This document shows, in pieces, positions 1-11,110 of a stretch of DNA of 64,000 bases (position 1 is its first letter; every line of letters starts with the position of its first letter). This stretch comes from Orobanche coerulescens (Eukaryota; Streptophyta; Magnoliopsida; Lamiales; Orobanchaceae), in NCBI GenBank assembly GCA_033398695.1, contig CM065804.1:14369001-14433000 (forward strand). The letters run 5' to 3'. The position numbers and the translations under genes were made by a program. The notes below the pieces were generated by a model. The model was not told the origin of the DNA, ran no database searches, and saw nothing but the letters and a program-made list of their open reading frames with translations.

Positions 1-1526
1 ACACAGCTTCAAAGATATGAAAGAATGCGTAGCTCTGAATCGAATAAGACACTAGCCGGTTGCAAAAGGATCCGACCGTCCACTGATGCAACAACCATGT
101 TACGATCGTCGACTTCTTCATCTAAGTAAATACGCGGAGGAACGGACCCAGCGTTGGATGCCTCTCTCTTCCCAGCGTTTCGCTATTGGAAACCGCTTTG
201 TGTGTCTGGTTTACACTAGTGTCCTTCAAAACCGCATGTGAGTCACAGTACCAAAAGATCGAGTCGCATTTCCACAAAATGTTACGCGATGCCCTTCTGT
301 CTACATTCGAAACAGTGCACAAAGAGTGCAAAACAGTCACGACGAACATGCCTGCTTTACGCTTATAACATTTCTTCCTCGCGTCAAATGGTGGTCTTGC
401 CGGAACTTCTTTCCACTACGCGAAGGATACGGAGGCCACTGGATGAATGAAATGAGGGACCGGCCTGCGGCCCACCGCTCTTATTCTCCGTGAAGTTGCC
501 GGACACTTTCGCTTCTTTGCTTTTGTTTGACTTTTCTCTGCCGCCTCTTTCATATCATAGGCTAGTGCTTTGTCCTGCTGGACGATCTTGTCGCAAGGTG
601 GTACATTCAAATCCGGACATATCTTCTTTGAATTTAGCTTCATCCGCATGTCAAAATGAAAAATCCTCTACGCCTCGTCCCGACCAAATGGCGCACATAA
701 GTCAACCGGTGATTAAAAGTCTTAATCAAATCCTCACATCTGCTTGAATTTTGTGGTGCGAAAAACTCCGGACTCGGGCCTCTCTGGCCGGGCGAGGAGA
801 ATCTGCGCTTCCAGCATTAATATGACCTCCGTCCAGCCGACATTATACTCCTCCGGTCGAATGGCCTCCCCCCAGACGAAAGCCTCCCCGTCGGAAGATC
901 TTGGCGACCGGAACGCTTTGCCGTTGGGACGATTAATCCGCAAAATCTTCTCTAACTCTTTGACAGGTGATCCAAGAAAGCGTCTCAAAGAAACTCAAAT
1001 TTCGGGAGGATGCAATTTGATCACCTCGATAAGCCATTTATCTCCCGATTATCCATGTTATCTGCTTGTCCCATCGCCGTATGCATGCGATCAACAACTT
1101 AGTAAATGGTTTATCAGAGCAACCACCGCCAAGCACTCCGGCACATTAGGATGCATTATTATTTGCGATCCACAACATGTTGTCGCCGGAATGGGAATCC
1201 GTTCGACTAGCGGTTATTTACGGAGTAGACACCGAGTCTTCTGTCTCGCATTTCCGTCCGCGTCCACGACCTCCTCTCAACATACATAAACACAAATACT
1301 CAATATCGTGGCAAAACTTTCAAAAGAAAGTCCATCAATGTTCATGAACCACGAATTAAATAAATCGGTAGTATTTGAGATTAGGAAACTTACAACCACG
1401 GTCCACCGCGACGATCTTTGGCTCGGTGATGATGTTACAAATGACTAATAATCAAATAACGTAATGCAGACCTAACTAACGCATTTTGCCAAGATATCAT
1501 GAATCTTAGCTCCGATAGCATATTCT
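1..1526. other. Unassigned degraded sequence
   Basis: No recognisable gene. Reverse-strand open stretches at 734-988 (84 codons) and 416-649 (77 codons) have a plausible soluble-protein composition; the second has a lysine-rich stretch ending in KKRKC. A forward frame (744-1289) overlaps the first. None shows a family motif I can name, and the frames are broken between the pieces. CG dinucleotides are common. It may be the decayed 5' part of a transposon or a captured host fragment. The segment ends at the border of a reverse-strand LTR. Confidence 0.3.
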
Positions 1527-2024
1527 CATAACACCCCAGAGATATTCTGGAATAATTACGGCGCCGTAAACCTACTTTAAGTAAGGATTTACAAGGCTAA
1601 TTAAAAGAAAAGTAAATATAATCCAACCGTAAAACCGAAATTCAAAACATAGAAGGCCGATTCACTGATCCAAAGAGTTAACTTATACAACCATATTGAA
1701 AATGACATTATTAAAACACGCGTACTTTCGTAGTACTAAAGTGAACGAGAAGACAAATCACAATAACAATAAACATCGACCACATCATCTTGGGCCGTTT
1801 CGCATCGTCCTGCCAGTCTTTGTGGTTGTTTCTCGCTCTCGGCTACTGAACATCAAAACAATGTCCACCCTCAGAGAAATTAGCAAAACAATGCTAGTAC
1901 AAGTATCATAATACATAAATCATCAAATTGCATCTAAAACATACAAAAGCGTGACTTAGATCGCCATCGGAATCCAATGATGTAGATCCTCACGATTCCA
2001 TCTACACAATACGAGGTAATCCAG

Positions 2025-2225
2025 CGATCCGGCGCCCTTGGTATAGAATCCCATGATGATCCCGTCGGACCAATGCATGGTGGGGAAAACTGCCATCCAG
2101 TGATCCGAGCGCCCCTCGCCTAGATCCCCATAGTGATCCTGTCGGACCCGACACATGGTGGACATTCGATCCGAGCGCCCTTCATAGAGAGAGATCCTGG
2201 CATGACCCCCTCTCGGATCATTTAT
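2025..2225 (-). repeat. Tandem GATCCGAGCGCCC repeat module in LTR E
   Basis: About 2.5 imperfect units of roughly 80 bp, each with a GATCC(G)(A)GCGCCC word, a GATCCC/GATCCT word and CGGACC near a CATGGTGG word. It is the positional counterpart of tandem modules at 40090-40310, 46800-46990 and 51184-51305 in other Tekay-type LTRs, although the unit sequence differs. Confidence 0.6.
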
Positions 2226-3432
2226 ACCATAAACCAATCAATTATGCATACATATATGCATTTCAATATTTTCATCAATACGAGCGATTTACAGCAGATA
2301 CTCACGAGAATTTACGGAAATAAATCTCATGATTAGACAACATGAACAAAACCCGAATACGCATGATCAAAGTTCCCGATATAAATCAAAACTTAACATA
2401 TGATACTTGCCTCGAAATGGCAAGAATGAAATACTCTAACAAGCGTCACGCGTCATGTCTGTCACCGCCCCACGATCGGCCCTATGCAAGTGCTTTCAGG
2501 CCTTGTTCAAAAGAGATCTGAGGAACTTAACATACCACTTTCGAGTACTAACATCGATCAAGAAATACTTATATTATGATCGTAAAGTAGTGACAGCTAG
2601 GTTTGGGTCACGGTTATAACACTAGATAAAAGCTGAACCTAAAACGATAAGGCACTTACAGGAGAGTTGAGCGATCATTTCGAAGGTGAAATACCGATGT
2701 TTAAAAGTTCGATGTTTTACAAGGTATTGAAGATTTCGTGTTTAATAAGGGATTAAATTCTAAATCCTCACATGACCGAATTATTATGATTTTACCACCA
2801 ATGTTACTCAAGATCTTTAAGTATGCTTGAATATTACGTGCAAGGAAAACAATAATACGGTGATCCGGTTTGAGTTCAAAGACTTGGCCGATAAATCAAC
2901 CTCAAGAACATGGAGAATATAGTCAAAGCCAATTCTTCCGACATAGAATTACGCCAAGAGTTGAACATAAAAGGGTTCGTAAAATCTAACGGAATCATGC
3001 TATTTTACTTCAACCCTAATTAAGGATACTTTCATGTTAAGGCTTTCATCCACTTTTGATCTTAAATCAATACTCTAAGTAATGGAAGAAAGACAAGGTA
3101 TAATCGGTTCTAAACTCCAAAGTATGGTGTCTTTGGACTCAAAAGATCATTAACTAGTCCCAATGATTTCCAAAACAAGCTCAAAATATGGCTAAGAATG
3201 TAAACTCTAGCTTGGTGAATAAATAACATACTCTTAAGAGATGTAAGAATAAAGAAAATCTTCAATAAACTCTTCACCTGGGAAGCTTGATCACCAACTC
3301 ACTTTTGCAGTCGCAGGCTTCCCCGAAATCGGAGGTAAATGATGACGCATGAGGGATATGAGGTGAAGGATAGTCTAAAAAAACCTGAAAATCGGCCAAG
3401 GCAAAAGTGGGAAATGGGCGAGGGTCGGGTTC

Positions 3433-3440
3433 TATAAATA
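3433..3440 (-). promoter_or_regulatory. TATA box of LTR E
   Basis: The plus strand reads TCTATAAATAG; the reverse strand gives CTATTTATAGA. In transcription direction it lies just after the palindrome array 3465-3855, the same arrangement as in LTRs B, C and D. The position is about 575 bp from the LTR start. No start site can be seen from sequence alone. Confidence 0.5.
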
Positions 3441-3464
3441 GATTTCTCGGGCATTAATTCGTCG

Positions 3465-3855
3465 TTACATGCCAATCACCTCTTACGTATGTAACAACAC
3501 TTAACGTGACGTTATACCCACTAGCCTTAGCGTACGTAATCGTCGGCACCAGTTCTTGGCTTTGATTTCGCCATTTCCTTACGTGCGTAATCACAGGGAT
3601 TACGTACGTAATATCCATGTCCTTAGCGTGACGTAAACATGCCGCCATAGCGTACGTAACACCTATGCGTCCGGTTCATGCGGAAATCACCACGAATCTT
3701 CCTCAGACTCCCTTTCCTCGGCCCCCACACGCATGACCCTTATCCGAACTAAAGTTGACTTAGCTTACGTCACGTTAAGAACATCAGATAACGATACGTA
3801 ATACCACATCGCTTAAGCGTGCGTTATGAGCACATTAGCGTGCGTGAAGATGCGC
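3465..3855. repeat. Array of TTACGTACGTAA / TAGCGTACGCTA palindromes
   Basis: About eleven short near-palindromes in 390 bp, for example TTACGTATGTAAC, TAGCGTACGTAAT, ATTACGTACGTAAT, TTACGTGCGTAAT and TAGCGTGACGTAA. Spacers are 15-40 bp and unrelated. The array lies immediately upstream, in transcription direction, of the TATA box of LTR E. Cores ACGT and GTAC are known binding cores of bZIP and SBP/SPL plant factors; binding here is inference. Confidence 0.75.
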
Positions 3856-4010
3856 ATGCCGAGTAATCATGCATGCAATGCTTGAAGATATATAAAAACA
3901 TAAAGGGCAATAAATACGGGAAACCAATCTACGATTTATAACATCACGAAGTCAGAAATAATAAAAGGTTTCAGTACAAGGTAAATACACCATTTATCCG
4001 GAGCATTACA

Positions 4011-5626
4011 GATGGGAGAAATTTGTCGGGCCTCGGGATCATGATGCTTCGTGGGCGAGTTCAAAGACCTTATAGAGAAGTGAGTATTGTAGTGGCGAGT
4101 TCATCGAGGTGCGGGTCCATGCTTTTTATGATGCTCGGCCTGCGAGATATTCCGGTTTCTCGAGGCCATTGCAGTGATTTCAAGCTGGGAATTGGGCTTG
4201 TGAAGGCCCGAGGTTAAGGAGGAGATTTACAAAAGATTTGCCACTTTTCTAGGCAAGGAATGAAACCCGAGGATTCGTGATTACATGCTCTGGACTACTT
4301 TGCACCACCACCTAAAAGACTATCGAGTAGAGCTCTTGCTTATGATATGTCCTTGACGCACTGACAGGTGAGGCGGCTCGAGAAAGTAAGAAATAGAAAT
4401 CCATCCGGTAACTTTTATGTTCACAAGGCCGTAGTTCAGCAGAAGTCTCGATCTGCCCCAACATTCGTGCGCGAGTAGTTCGGCTCATTTTTCCGGGGCT
4501 TAAGAGGTACTGCCCGTGTCATCCCGCTCATAAAGGTCAGGATGTTTTAACTGTGGACTAGCATTTGGAGCCATAGAATTCTGAGTGTCCTCATCCGTTG
4601 TTGACTTGTCATACTTGTGTGATCAGCCGGCCCCAAGTCTTCCTTTTTGTGATCGTTTAGGATGGACCTAGCCGGTGCCCAGGACTTCTTCCCCTGCGCC
4701 TAGGGAGTCGAATGTGAACCGGGGGTCATTTACTCTGCGAGTCTCCACGAGTGTCGGTAGGGAGAGGTCAGAGTCAGCCCAAGTAGATGGGGAGCTTTTA
4801 GTGTCGGCTCCACTCATCCAAGCGTGTATATTAGATGAGAGAGGTCCGAGTGATCTAACTTGGCTCACGAAGTAGCGTGGACACGAGGTACCATTCATAT
4901 TCATTCTCATCTGTCAGTGTGCTTTTCGATTCTCGGGCGGAAGTGTTACACATTCGTTCATTTCTCTGGAGTGTGTCTGGCTTGTTTTGAGTCTTGGACT
5001 GTTTGTCGTCTTGTGAGCCTTTCATCATTAAACTTACTAGCGGTGATAGGATCGTTGGTGATCGGGAGATCCGAGGACTGATACCCATGTAGTTATTTGC
5101 GAGAGGGCATGGCTCTTTAATCTTATTGTTGTGGGTATTGGGGATTGTGGATTTGATTCTCGGGATGATTGGCTCGAGCGGCATGGTGCGATCACATGCA
5201 ACCACATGAGGATCATCCCACCATGTTAGCCAAGGGCCAAGGCAAGAAGCACTCTTTCGCGGGGCGAAAGAGGAAGCCAGGAAGTTCGTAATTAACGCCT
5301 TGGAAGGCTTATGAGACTCTATTGGCGGAAGGGGTGTCTTTGGTTATTGGTGTTATGCCGTGAATGAGGAGGATGGTGGAGTCGAGTTTTCATTGATCCC
5401 GAGTCATTAGTAAGTTCCCAAATATCTTTCTGACGAGTTGTCGGGGAGTTACCACCGGTCTTAGTGAGGTTGAGTTTGCTTATCGAAGTTAGAGCCGGGT
5501 GCGGCTCCCGATTTCAAAGAAGCGCCGTATCGCATGGAACCTTCAGAAATGGCTGAGTTGAAGAAGTAGTTGAGTTAGCTTCTTGAGTTTCAGGTATATT
5601 CGACCAGCGCTTCGTCTTGGAGGCCA
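4011..5626 (+). pseudogene. Tekay gag-protease-RT fragment (element F)
   Basis: A decayed forward copy of the gag-pol found at 52104-54000. Shared landmarks in order are: the gag core (4040-4260); the gag C-terminus with a GCTTATGATATGTCC word and GAGGCGGCTCGAGAAAG (4335-4390); a zinc-knuckle remnant with CFNCG near 4545; the protease end with TTACTAGCGGTGATAGGATC (about 5034-5053) and the TTGGCTCGAGCGGCATGGTG word (about 5169-5188); and the RT start up to TTCGTCTTGGAGGCCA at the gap. Many frameshifts and stops are present. The family role is capsid protein (gag), aspartic protease and reverse transcriptase of a Ty3/gypsy chromovirus. The left edge is the border of LTR E; the right edge is cut by Ns, so RNase H and integrase are not visible. 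Confidence 0.8.
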
Positions 5627-6126
5627 NNNNNNNNNNNNNNNNNNNNNNNNNNNNNNNNNNNNNNNNNNNNNNNNNNNNNNNNNNNNNNNNNNNNNNNNNN
5701 NNNNNNNNNNNNNNNNNNNNNNNNNNNNNNNNNNNNNNNNNNNNNNNNNNNNNNNNNNNNNNNNNNNNNNNNNNNNNNNNNNNNNNNNNNNNNNNNNNNN
5801 NNNNNNNNNNNNNNNNNNNNNNNNNNNNNNNNNNNNNNNNNNNNNNNNNNNNNNNNNNNNNNNNNNNNNNNNNNNNNNNNNNNNNNNNNNNNNNNNNNNN
5901 NNNNNNNNNNNNNNNNNNNNNNNNNNNNNNNNNNNNNNNNNNNNNNNNNNNNNNNNNNNNNNNNNNNNNNNNNNNNNNNNNNNNNNNNNNNNNNNNNNNN
6001 NNNNNNNNNNNNNNNNNNNNNNNNNNNNNNNNNNNNNNNNNNNNNNNNNNNNNNNNNNNNNNNNNNNNNNNNNNNNNNNNNNNNNNNNNNNNNNNNNNNN
6101 NNNNNNNNNNNNNNNNNNNNNNNNNN
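5627..6126. other. Scaffold gap of exactly 500 N
   Basis: A run of 500 undetermined bases. The round length points to an arbitrary scaffolding gap. Sequence left of it is Tekay RT on the plus strand; sequence right of it is a copia integrase on the minus strand, so the true junction is unknown. Confidence 0.99.
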
Positions 6127-7900
6127 TTCTCCCCAAAATGACTTGGTAATCCTACATGTGAGAGCAAACATCGAGCCTCTCAACCAAAGTCCGGTTCATC
6201 CTCTCCGCCAAGCCATTAAGTTGTAGAGTTCTTCGGTGGCGCTTTTGATGTCGGATCCCTTGCTCGGCAATACTCATCAAAAGGCCCAAAGATTCTCCAC
6301 CACTATCCGTCTCGAATACACTTCAACTTCTTCTCGGCCTCTCTCTCCAATGAGGCATGAAACCGTTAAAAACATCCAAAACTTGATCTTTGGTTTTTAA
6401 GGTGTATGCCCACACCTTCCTCGAATGATCACAATGAATGTGACAAAATATAGGCAACCACCAAGCGTCCTAGTCTTCATAGACCACAAACATCTAATGT
6501 ATAAGATCAAGAACATTTTCCTTCCATGAAGGAGTATGGCTCTTAAAAGTGACTCTTCTTTGCTTCCCAAGCCTAGACAATGAGAGCACCTTTAAGATGT
6601 ACATTGTGAACCACGGATAGCACCTCCTTCTTTGATAATAGCGCCATCCCTTTCGCTCATGTGATCGAGCCTCTTATACCATCAAGTTTATCATGTCATT
6701 ATTTTCAACTATGTTCACGGCATTAATCGTGACCTTTGGAAGTGTCACGCATGCGCCTGCCTCTCTCCTCTTCCGACAATCAAGGAACCTCGAGTGAGTT
6801 TCACACTCCTTGCCAAAACCGCTACAATAGCCATCATCATCGAGTAAGCCAACTAAATCACATTTAGCCTCATATCCTCGAACATTTTTCACATTACGTA
6901 AAACAAGTTCCACATCGGTGTCGAACTCGCGTACTTCTACTCAAAGAATCTTGGATAATCCATCGTTACCCATCTTGACTATCCCATAATCACTCCTGAG
7001 TATAAGAGGAATAAAAATACCTATGTGATGTAACATGACACGTAGCTCCACCGCCGACCACCCAACTTGAATCATCTCTCGCAAGATTCACTCATGTCAT
7101 AATCGCAACATACAAAGAACTCTTCTAGTAGTATTTACTTCAATTTTTCATTACTCCCACTCTCCTTCTTTTCGAGTGTTTTCCGCCTTGGCGATTTTCC
7201 TTCTTTAATTGTTGGCAAAATTTCTTCATATGCCCTTTATTACCACAATGGTAGCATTCAATATCGCATACTTCCCCGAATTACTTCTTTGTGGCCCTCT
7301 ATACTGACCTCCGCTTTGACATCTCCCCGCCTTTCAGAACAAGAACATCCGATCGTGACAAAGATCCCCGTGACTTTCTTCTGACCTCCTCGCTTCATCA
7401 TGTTCCCTTTAGCAAGTTCCATCGAAATGACACCATGGGCAGAGTTAGACAACGACGACGAAACGCCTCCAAAGTATTCGCAATGTGCCCAACAACCACA
7501 AAGCTTGAACCTCCTCTTCAATTTAATGCCCATTCCCGCAAGTTGATTAATTATGCCTGAATGCATTCAAATGATCCAACAGAGGAGTCCTATCTTGATA
7601 TTTTAGGTTCATCATTTGTTTAATGAGGAATAGCTTATTATTCCCGCCTTCCGAGCATACAATTGCTCGAGCTTGTGCCACAATTCCCGAGCCCTTTTCT
7701 CCACTAATATGATTGAACACATTATCATCAACCCATTGTCGAATATAGACACACACCGGGCGATGCAAATAGCCCAATCCTGGCCTGGACTTGCCTTCCT
7801 AGCTTGTCTTTGCTAAAGACAGTAGATAATAATCCTTCACATATAGAAGGTCTTCCATCTTGCCCTTCCATACATGGTAGTTTGAACCATTCAAATTCAC
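6127..7900 (-). pseudogene. Ty1/copia gag-protease-integrase remnant (copia 1)
   Basis: Read right to left. Gag lies at about 7250-7900: the reverse frame 7547-7777 has the UBN2-type pattern DDNVFNHIS, then NNKLFLIKQMMNLKYQD and LLDHLNAF. The zinc knuckle at about 7219-7260 reads CYHCGNKGHMKKFC, a full CX2CX4HX4C. Integrase at 6160-6300 has LNGLAERMNRTLVERLDV, the usual copia end of the integrase core. RT and RNase H lie beyond the gap or are lost. The frame is broken several times. A Met-tRNA primer site and an LTR follow directly to the right, giving the 5' half of a reverse-strand element. A Tork-like lineage is possible from the zinc knuckle, but I am not sure. Confidence 0.8.
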
Positions 7901-7965
7901 CATTCTACTTGTATCGCTTCCATCTTACAATTGAGATAATACAACCACGAAACAAAAATCCCGTA

Positions 7966-7977
7966 GCTCCAATACCA
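7966..7977 (-). other. Primer binding site of copia 1
   Basis: The reverse strand reads TGGTATTGGAGC, a two-base variant of the standard plant TGGTATCAGAGC complementary to the 3' end of initiator Met-tRNA. It follows the LTR end ACAACA at 7981 by three bases. Confidence 0.75.
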
Positions 7978-7980
7978 CTT

Positions 7981-8865
7981 TGTTGTGAAAACGACACAAA
8001 GACGTCACAACGAAAATGCGGAAACTCGTTTGACAACTTTCCCAATCTTCAATTGTAACTTTGAGGTTACCAACAAGTAGAGTAAATCAAATACAACTCG
8101 ACAAACAATACAAATGATATCTAAAACAATAAACAACGAGACACAATTTTTAGCGTGGAAAACCCCTCAAGTACAAACTATCACCAATTTTTAGCGTGGA
8201 CTCAAGCCGCTTAAATCCACTATCACCAATTCACAATACACGATTCTGTCTCCTAGTACAAAGTAGAGTTATACAACGATAATCTTCAAATACTTGGTAA
8301 TAAACAATCTTCAAGTATTTGGAATACACAACAACAAGATCGAGAAAGAAAAACACCGTAAATAGCTTGCACAAAAAGCTAACAAAATACCCAAACTTCC
8401 GAACTCAAAACCTCGATCTATTCTGGTGAAAAGATTTGCCCAATCGCTATCAAGCTCTTGTCAAAATATCACGACGATCCGATCGATACAACTCCGGTAA
8501 AATCGAATAAGCATTTCTCACTTTCTTTTCTCTCTTATATCTCTTTCTCGCTCGCCTTCTCTCAAAAGTGGTGAAGTTATAATGAAAATGCATAAAAATC
8601 TGCTAAAAGAAGCCCCAAGGGTCGGGTTGACTTCGGGGCCGCGTCCCGAGCAAGGTGTGCCCCGCACACTCGTAATCGATCGCGGCCCGATGGTTTGCGC
8701 CATGCCCGAGTAATGCCAGGGAGAGGAATTTCGGGGCCGCGTCTGAGTACAGCTGGATGAAGGGTGAGTTGAGGAAAATGTGCCGCGCCTCTGAGGGCTT
8801 GTGTTGCGGCGCAGTCCAATGACTCGAGAAGACCTATATTTCGAAATAACTCCTACATGTTTGTC
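7981..8865 (-). repeat. 5' LTR of copia 1
   Basis: On the reverse strand the LTR ends TTTTCACAACA at 7981, directly before the primer site. Its far end is not fixed; about 8865 is the best guess from the change in composition. Inside, 8625-8815 carries a degenerate GCCGCG-type motif cluster, and a TATA-like CATTATAACT lies downstream of it at about 8575-8586. The other LTR copy is not visible, probably lost in the gap. Confidence 0.55.
8625..8815. repeat. Degenerate GCCGCGGCAC-like motif cluster in a copia LTR
   Basis: At least five imperfect units: GGGGCCGCGTC (twice), TCGCGGCCCG, TGTGCCGCGCC and TTGCGGCGCAG. They resemble the GTGCCGCGGCAC units of LTRs A and B and lie upstream of the LTR's TATA-like site. 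The units are too decayed to exclude chance similarity in GC-rich sequence. Confidence 0.5.
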
Positions 8866-9389
8866 AATATTTTTAGTGTTAGAGATGGATTTTGTTAGAT
8901 TTGGAGAGATTTTTTAGAGGAGAGAATCATGAGGTAGGGTTTCGTTTATTAGAATAAGATAAGATCTTGAAAATCGTATATAACATATGTTATGATGTAT
9001 AGGTGTCGAATGGCCGATATGTAGCGTATGTTATAGTGTAGTTTAGCAACCATAAATGGGTCCCTGAGGCTACCGCATTTGGTTCGAAATTGATTAGCGA
9101 TGTAATTTGATAGTCATAACATACGCCACAAGAATGCCCTTACTTTATTCACCTAGCGTACGCTAGGATACCTAAAGGATTGGGAACAAAATAAAATATA
9201 GCGGCCATACATTGGCTTAGATAAAGGCGGTTAGGTATAGTGGAGGTTCAAGGATTTTAAGTAATAACTAGCACTATAAGGTGAGGGTCGTAGTAGCAGC
9301 TAGACTGACTCAAATGAATAATGTGTTCCTCTTGATGATTTCCCATTTTTAATGACCATTTTACCGTAAATGAAGATATGCAAATTTTA
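8866..9389. other. Intergenic or LTR remnant with TAGCGTACGCTA motifs
   Basis: No gene seen. Four motifs occur at about 8985-9165: AACATATGTTATG, TAGCGTATGTTATAG, CATAACATACGCC and the perfect palindrome CCTAGCGTACGCTAGG. They match the palindrome class of LTRs C-E, so this may be a U3 remnant, but no LTR ends were found. Confidence 0.4.
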
Positions 9390-11110
9390 AAAATAATCAA
9401 CATGTTCTATTCCTAAATTCATCCTTATAAAATCAAATGATTCGCAATGGTTTTGTAAAAATACCACAATTGTTCATCTATACCCACAAATCGAGACGAA
9501 CATTCCCGCTCCGATATGATCACGAATAAAATGATGACGAATTTCAATGTGTTTTGTCTTCTTATGCAAAATCGAAGTTTTTAATCAAATTTAAGGCACT
9601 AGTATTGTCATAAAAATATGTGTATTTTTAAGAGTATCGACATAATCCAAGAATTGATTTTTGATCCATAATGCTTATGCACATGCACATCCAAAGAGCT
9701 ATTCATTCGGCTTCACCAGGAAAGTAGCTACACTAGTCCTGCTTTACTTCCCCAAGATATTAAACATGAACCCATGAAATGACAAGTTCCACTAGTACTT
9801 TTCTATAAATTTTGTCAAAATCGTGTCACTATATTCAAATAGGTCAAAATCAATGCTAGAGGGAGATCATAATCCCAAACCAATGGTACCTTTCAAATAA
9901 CAAAAATTCATTACAACCAATTAAATGATATTCTTTTAGGTTAGCTTAAAATCTAGCACATAAACACGTTGCAAGCATGATATCGTGTTTGGAGACAATG
10001 ATAAAGTAGGAATCCGTCATACCTCGATATTGTTTCGATCGACGGATTTACCTTTCTCATCTTTGTCAAGTTTTAAGGTAGACAAAGACAAGGGTAGATA
10101 TTTCTTTGCACCCTTCCATCTTGAATTTCTTTAATGTACTGCTGATTTAGTTTGTTATATGAATAAATATTCCATCCTCGAGTGGCTTTAGTTGAAGACA
10201 GAGAAAGCATTTTAATTCTCCCATCATGCTCATTCCGAATTATTCTTTCATAAAATTTGCAAATTCTTGGGATAGGAATCGTTAGTAGCACCAAATACAA
10301 TATCATCGATATATATTTGGCAAACGAGCATATCTTTATCAAAAATCTTTACAAAAAGAGTATTATATACATGTCCTCTAGTATACCCGTTAGAAATAAG
10401 AAAAGTACTTAGTCTTTCATACCATGCTCTCGGCGCTTGTTTTAATCCATAGAGAAATTTATGGAACTTGTACACGTAGTCCGGATGATCATAATCCTCA
10501 AAGCCCGGTGGTTGCTTGATATAAACTTCTTGTTGAATAACTCCATTCATAAAAGCGCTTTTCATATCAATTTGGCAAAGTTTGATCTTTTATACGAACC
10601 AAACACACATAGAAGACGAATTGCCCCAAGACAAGCAATCGGTGCAAAAGTCTCTTCGTAGTCTAGTTCTTCCTCTTGATTGTACCCTAGAGCGACTAGT
10701 CTTGATTTGTTTTTAGCCGAAAGATCGTTATCATCTGCTTTCACTTTGTGAACCCATTTAGTTTTGATGATTATTTTGTTCATGGATGCCGGAACCAATT
10801 TTCATACTTTATTTCTTTTGAATTGATTAAGCTCTTCGTGATAGCAATGCCAACTATCGCCGCTATTGCCTCATCAAGAATCTTCGGTTCCATGAGGGAA
10901 ATAAATGCATAATTATTTAAAAAATCATTTAGATTTCTCCTTGTTTGCACACCTTCACCAATTTCACCGAGAACTTGTTCTATCGATGATCTTTCACATT
11001 TACCCACTCTTTAGAAGAGAGTGTATGGAGTTTTTTCAAGTTTCTGGATTTGTGTCAAGTTTGTCCATCTCTTTGATGCTTCAAAACTTCATTTGCGAAT
11101 CATATCTCAG
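9390..11110 (-). pseudogene. Ty1/copia pol remnant, SIRE-like (copia 1b)
   Basis: Read right to left. A pre-RT linker lies at 10780-11007 (GVQTRRNLNDF, MEPKILDEA). The RT start at 10562-10798 has IIIKTKWVHKVKAD and YEETFAPIACLGAIRLL. The RT core at 10248-10565 has KSAFMNGVIQQEVYIKQPPGF, FLYGLKQAPRAWYERL and the active-site motif YIDDIVFGATND. The RNase H end at about 9400-9740 has LWIKNQFLDY, HIEIRHHFIRDHI and EQLADIFTKPL. Pieces are joined by frameshifts and stops. The role is reverse transcription of a copia element. The YIDDIVFGATN signature suggests the SIRE lineage. It lies 5' of copia 1 in the same direction but appears to be a separate element. Confidence 0.82.

Larger units (their letters stand above)
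1527..4010 (-). mobile_element. Degraded Tekay-type LTR (element E)
   Basis: Read on the reverse strand this LTR starts TGTAATGCTCCGGATAAA at 4010 and ends near 1527, where plus-strand CATAACACCCC is a decayed form of the TGTAACACCCC seen at the intact LTR 38885-42121. The order of parts matches that LTR: palindrome array, TATA box, AGGCAAGT motif (plus-strand ACTTGCCT at 2405-2412), tandem module (2025-2225), TAGCA/TGCTA hairpin (about 1880-1908), then the terminal block with TTTACAAGG and CTACAAGG-like words. No matching 5-bp duplication was found: left flank ATTCT, right flank GATGG. The right flank is Tekay gag, so this LTR probably inserted into the gag of the element at 4011 and the left side was later lost. 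Confidence 0.7.

Noticed and set aside
744..1289. 181-codon forward frame
   Set aside because: Overlaps a reverse frame of similar quality and has no family motif; kept only as unassigned sequence.
1527..4010. Complete solo LTR with target duplication
   Set aside because: The left end is decayed and flanks ATTCT and GATGG do not match, so only a degraded LTR is claimed.
5514..6183. Open reading frames of 170-217 codons on both strands
   Set aside because: They consist almost wholly of undetermined residues from the N gap.
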